Part shown: in pieces, positions 62,451 to 64,000 of the stretch
How positions within the stretch are numbered: the stretch's first letter is position 1
Layout of the letters: the number at the start of each line of letters is the position of its first letter
Source: Clostridiales bacterium
GTDB lineage: Bacteria > Bacillota > Clostridia > Monoglobales > Monoglobaceae
Length of the DNA: 64,000 bases
Assembly: GCA_019419865.1 (NCBI GenBank)
Contig: JAHZIG010000009.1
Span: 49,817 to 113,816, forward strand
Direction of reading: 5' to 3'
Notes under the pieces: generated by a model
Seen by the model: the letters and a program-made list of their open reading frames with translations, nothing else
Databases searched by the model: none
Told to the model about the DNA's origin: nothing
Position numbers and translations under genes: made by a program

Positions 62451-63113
62451 TTATTCCGCGGCGATCTTGGCGTCGCGCTCGAGTTTGCTAAAATAACAGC
62501 CGCAATAATCCTGTCTGTATAGGCCGTACTCGTTCGACAACTGAATAGATATCTTATAGCCGTTCTTCTTTTTGAAATCGGCCGGCAAATGTTTAACTCC
62601 GTATTCCGCCGCCATAGCTTCTCCTATTTCATTGAGCTTTGGGGCGTTTTTATAGGGGCTTATGCTGAGCGTCGTTCCAAAATAATCAAACCCTCGCTCC
62701 TTGGCGACCGCGGCCGTCTTCCTAAGCCGCAGTTCATAGCATTTAAAGCATCTTTCTCCGCCCTCCGGCTCTTTCTCGAGCCCTTTGGCAATATCCAAAA
62801 ACTCTTTCGGCTCCCCGTAGCAGTCTATATACTTGACCGGATTTTTGATCCCGGCATATTTTTCGTTGAAAGCCGAAATAAACCTTAGCTGCTCCGCCTT
62901 GCGCTTTTGGTACTCGGCGTCCTCGGTTATGTTGGGATTATAATATAAAACGCTTATATCGAAATAATCGCTCAAATAAGACAAAACATAGCTGCTGCAA
63001 GGCGCGCAGCAGCTATGCAATAATAAGGAGGGAGAAAAAAACTGTTTTTCATTTTCTATTTTTATCTCATCTATAATTTTATCCAATAATTTTTGGTAAT
63101 TAACTTTGTTCAT
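62451..63113 (-). CDS. queH: Epoxyqueuosine reductase QueH
   Basis: 220 residues. The family (DUF208) cysteines are all present: LHSCCAPCSS near residue 34, CFKCYELRLRK near 130, and DYCGC near the C-terminus, with YYNPNIT and GTTLSISPYKN between. QueH makes queuosine from epoxyqueuosine in tRNA without cobalamin, replacing QueG, and uses an iron-sulfur cluster with another metal. The start at 63113 has only a weak GGATAA-type ribosome site. Together with tRNA genes nearby it fits the housekeeping character of this end of the window. Its own terminator is the shared hairpin at 62.4 kb or a weaker one near 62420. Confidence 0.92.
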   Translation of the reverse strand: MNKVNYQKLLDKIIDEIKIENEKQFFSPSLLLHSCCAPCSSYVLSYLSDYFDISVLYYNPNITEDAEYQKRKAEQLRFISAFNEKYAGIKNPVKYIDCYGEPKEFLDIAKGLEKEPEGGERCFKCYELRLRKTAAVAKERGFDYFGTTLSISPYKNAPKLNEIGEAMAAEYGVKHLPADFKKKNGYKISIQLSNEYGLYRQDYCGCYFSKLERDAKIAAE

Positions 63114-63154
63114 AATTATTTTATCCGACTGTCATTGTAACTTATTTCTATAGG

Positions 63155-63418
63155 CTATTCATATGCGTTGACGCTGAACTGTTGTCTGTATATATCAGCC
63201 ATCTGTTCGGTCATTTCTCCGCTTTCAACCAAAGCCGTAAGAGTTTCTTCCATGTTATTATATAATATACTTTGGAATTCGTCAAGCTTTCCGAAGTAAT
63301 CCGCCACAGCCCAAGGGGATATTCCGCACATTATCATGTCCTCGATATCCGACTGCGGCGCGCCGGTTATTAACGATATCAATAATACAACGTTACCGCT
63401 GCCGACCTCGCACAACAT
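63155..63418 (-). CDS. Small acidic protein, unknown function
   Basis: 87 residues counted from ATG 63418, which lies 9 nt after AAAGGAGG; ATG 63424 and a TTG between are alternatives. The sequence is acidic and helical with VVLLISLITGAPQSDIEDMIMCGISPW, a mildly hydrophobic lead, then LDEFQSILYNNMEETLTALVESGEMTEQMADIYRQQF. No family is recognised. The strong ribosome site, normal codon use and conserved-looking composition suggest a real gene. It lies just upstream of queH on the same strand (41 bases), so the two may form an operon. Confidence 0.6.
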   Translation of the reverse strand: MLCEVGSGNVVLLISLITGAPQSDIEDMIMCGISPWAVADYFGKLDEFQSILYNNMEETLTALVESGEMTEQMADIYRQQFSVNAYE

Positions 63419-63424
63419 CAACAT

Positions 63425-63742
63425 TCGCCTCCTTTCCGTCTCCGCCGAAAAGCTCTAAACCCTAAAGTAACACACACGCTTAAACTCTCCGCTTACGGCG
63501 TTATTTTATATCAGTATAAAATATCTTATGTCGATGCGAAAACACAACCATTTAACGTTATGCTTGAAATCATACTAATATTCCTACTATGTAAACCGCC
63601 GACTGTATTAGATCGATCTAAACATTATCCTCAGCGTTTTTTGTTTACAGGCTTAGTATAGCGCCTTTTTATTAATAATCAATGAACACGCTATTAATTA
63701 TAATTGAATTATTATTAAAATTTCTAATTTTTAAAAAAACTC
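63425..63742. other. AT-rich intergenic region before tRNA-Arg
   Basis: No gene or clear RNA element is seen; A/T runs increase toward the tRNA promoter. Confidence 0.45.
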
Positions 63743-63771
63743 TTGCATAATCCGTATTTTTGTGCTATAAT
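63743..63771 (+). promoter_or_regulatory. tRNA-Arg promoter
   Basis: TTGCAT (63743-63748), 17-nt spacer, extended -10 TGC-TATAAT (TATAAT at 63766-63771), 19 nt before the tRNA. Confidence 0.8.
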
Positions 63772-63789
63772 ATCAAAGTTGTAAGTTAC

Positions 63790-63866
63790 GCGCCCGTAGC
63801 TCAGCTGGATAGAGTGAACGGCTACGAACCGTTAGGTCGGGGGTTCGAATCCCTCCGGGCGCGCCA
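63790..63866 (+). tRNA. tRNA-Arg (anticodon ACG)
   Basis: A 77-nt cloverleaf. Acceptor GCGCCCG (63790-63796) pairs with CGGGCGC (63856-63862), discriminator G, encoded CCA (63864-63866). D arm GCTC..GGAT..GAGT, anticodon stem AACGG/CCGTT with loop CTACGAA (anticodon ACG, read as ICG), T arm GGGGGTTCGAATCCCTC. All parts fit a normal tRNA-Arg. Confidence 0.95.
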
Positions 63867-64000
63867 GTTAAATCAATATATTTGTCGCCTTAACTTTTAT
63901 ACATCGACGGCAAACAATTAAATCACGATATTTAAAAAGACGAGGTTTTGGTATAATCCCCTTAGAGTAGACACATGAAATAACAAAAACATTCATGTTC

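Noticed and set aside
63925..64000. Attachment site or mobile element behind tRNA-Arg
   Set aside because: A short inverted pair ACATGAA...TTCATGT lies near the right edge, but the window ends before any element gene could be seen.

Overview
The window reads as chromosome of an anaerobic, Gram-positive-type bacterium, most likely in the class Clostridia. Supporting signs are strong AGGAGG-type ribosome binding sites, a T-box leader in front of trpS, HPr with both His15 and Ser46, a short 2[4Fe-4S] ferredoxin, an S-layer-homology surface protein, DUF1292/RuvX/QueH housekeeping genes and sigma-A promoters with 17-nt spacers. Large secreted glycosidases suggest a polysaccharide-degrading, probably gut-type lifestyle. 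No species is claimed.

Layout. 1-6.2 kb: the end of an unidentified gene, an O-antigen ligase/polymerase-like membrane protein, manganese exporter mntP, an Na/Pi symporter with PhoU tail (opposite strand), and xylB. 6.2-10 kb is AT-rich accessory DNA: a two-gene type II restriction-modification cassette (HTH-fused C5 methylase plus Eco47II-type nuclease) bracketed by two near-identical copies of the terminator that follows xylB, then a SLOG-fold gene and three small Cro/C1-type regulators. 10-16 kb: a two-component system and an MBOAT/DHHW pair for O-acylation of a glycan. 16-25 kb: a terminal-inverted-repeat element behind rsmG, ferredoxin, an alpha/beta hydrolase, enolase, ptsI and ptsH, and two acetyltransferases. 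25-28 kb: YitT, a MATE transporter and an AraC regulator.

28-33.6 kb holds a 1734-residue secreted GH95-type enzyme with several binding modules. 33.7-37.2 kb is a glycan assembly/export operon (ABC ATPase with a Wzt-like tail and two GT2 enzymes, no permease nearby). 37.3-40.3 kb is a T-box-led operon trpS-ybaK-azlC-azlD. 40-43 kb: a permuted-papain lipoprotein-like or membrane protein, a small membrane-anchored protein, and a reductase gene broken by an in-frame TAG. 43-52 kb: an SLH-vWA-calcium-repeat surface protein, a second GH95-like enzyme with a LamG domain, and its probable LacI regulator. 52-57 kb: csoR with a heavy-metal P-type ATPase, then tetR with a second MATE pump. 57-64 kb: argC-argB, an orphan sugar-ABC ATPase (msmK/ugpC type), ruvX, a DUF1292 gene, queH, a small ORFan and tRNA-Arg(ACG).

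How the parts fit: many genes concern the outer surface and glycans. They build and acylate surface polymers, display SLH-anchored proteins, and digest external polysaccharide under AraC/LacI control, with PTS general proteins, xylB and the shared sugar ATPase downstream. The most notable observations are the duplicated terminators around the R-M cassette, the amber-interrupted reductase, the T-box operon that includes an amino-acid exporter, the inverted-repeat element at 16.2 kb, and a 15-nt Pho-box-like sequence shared by two distant promoters.
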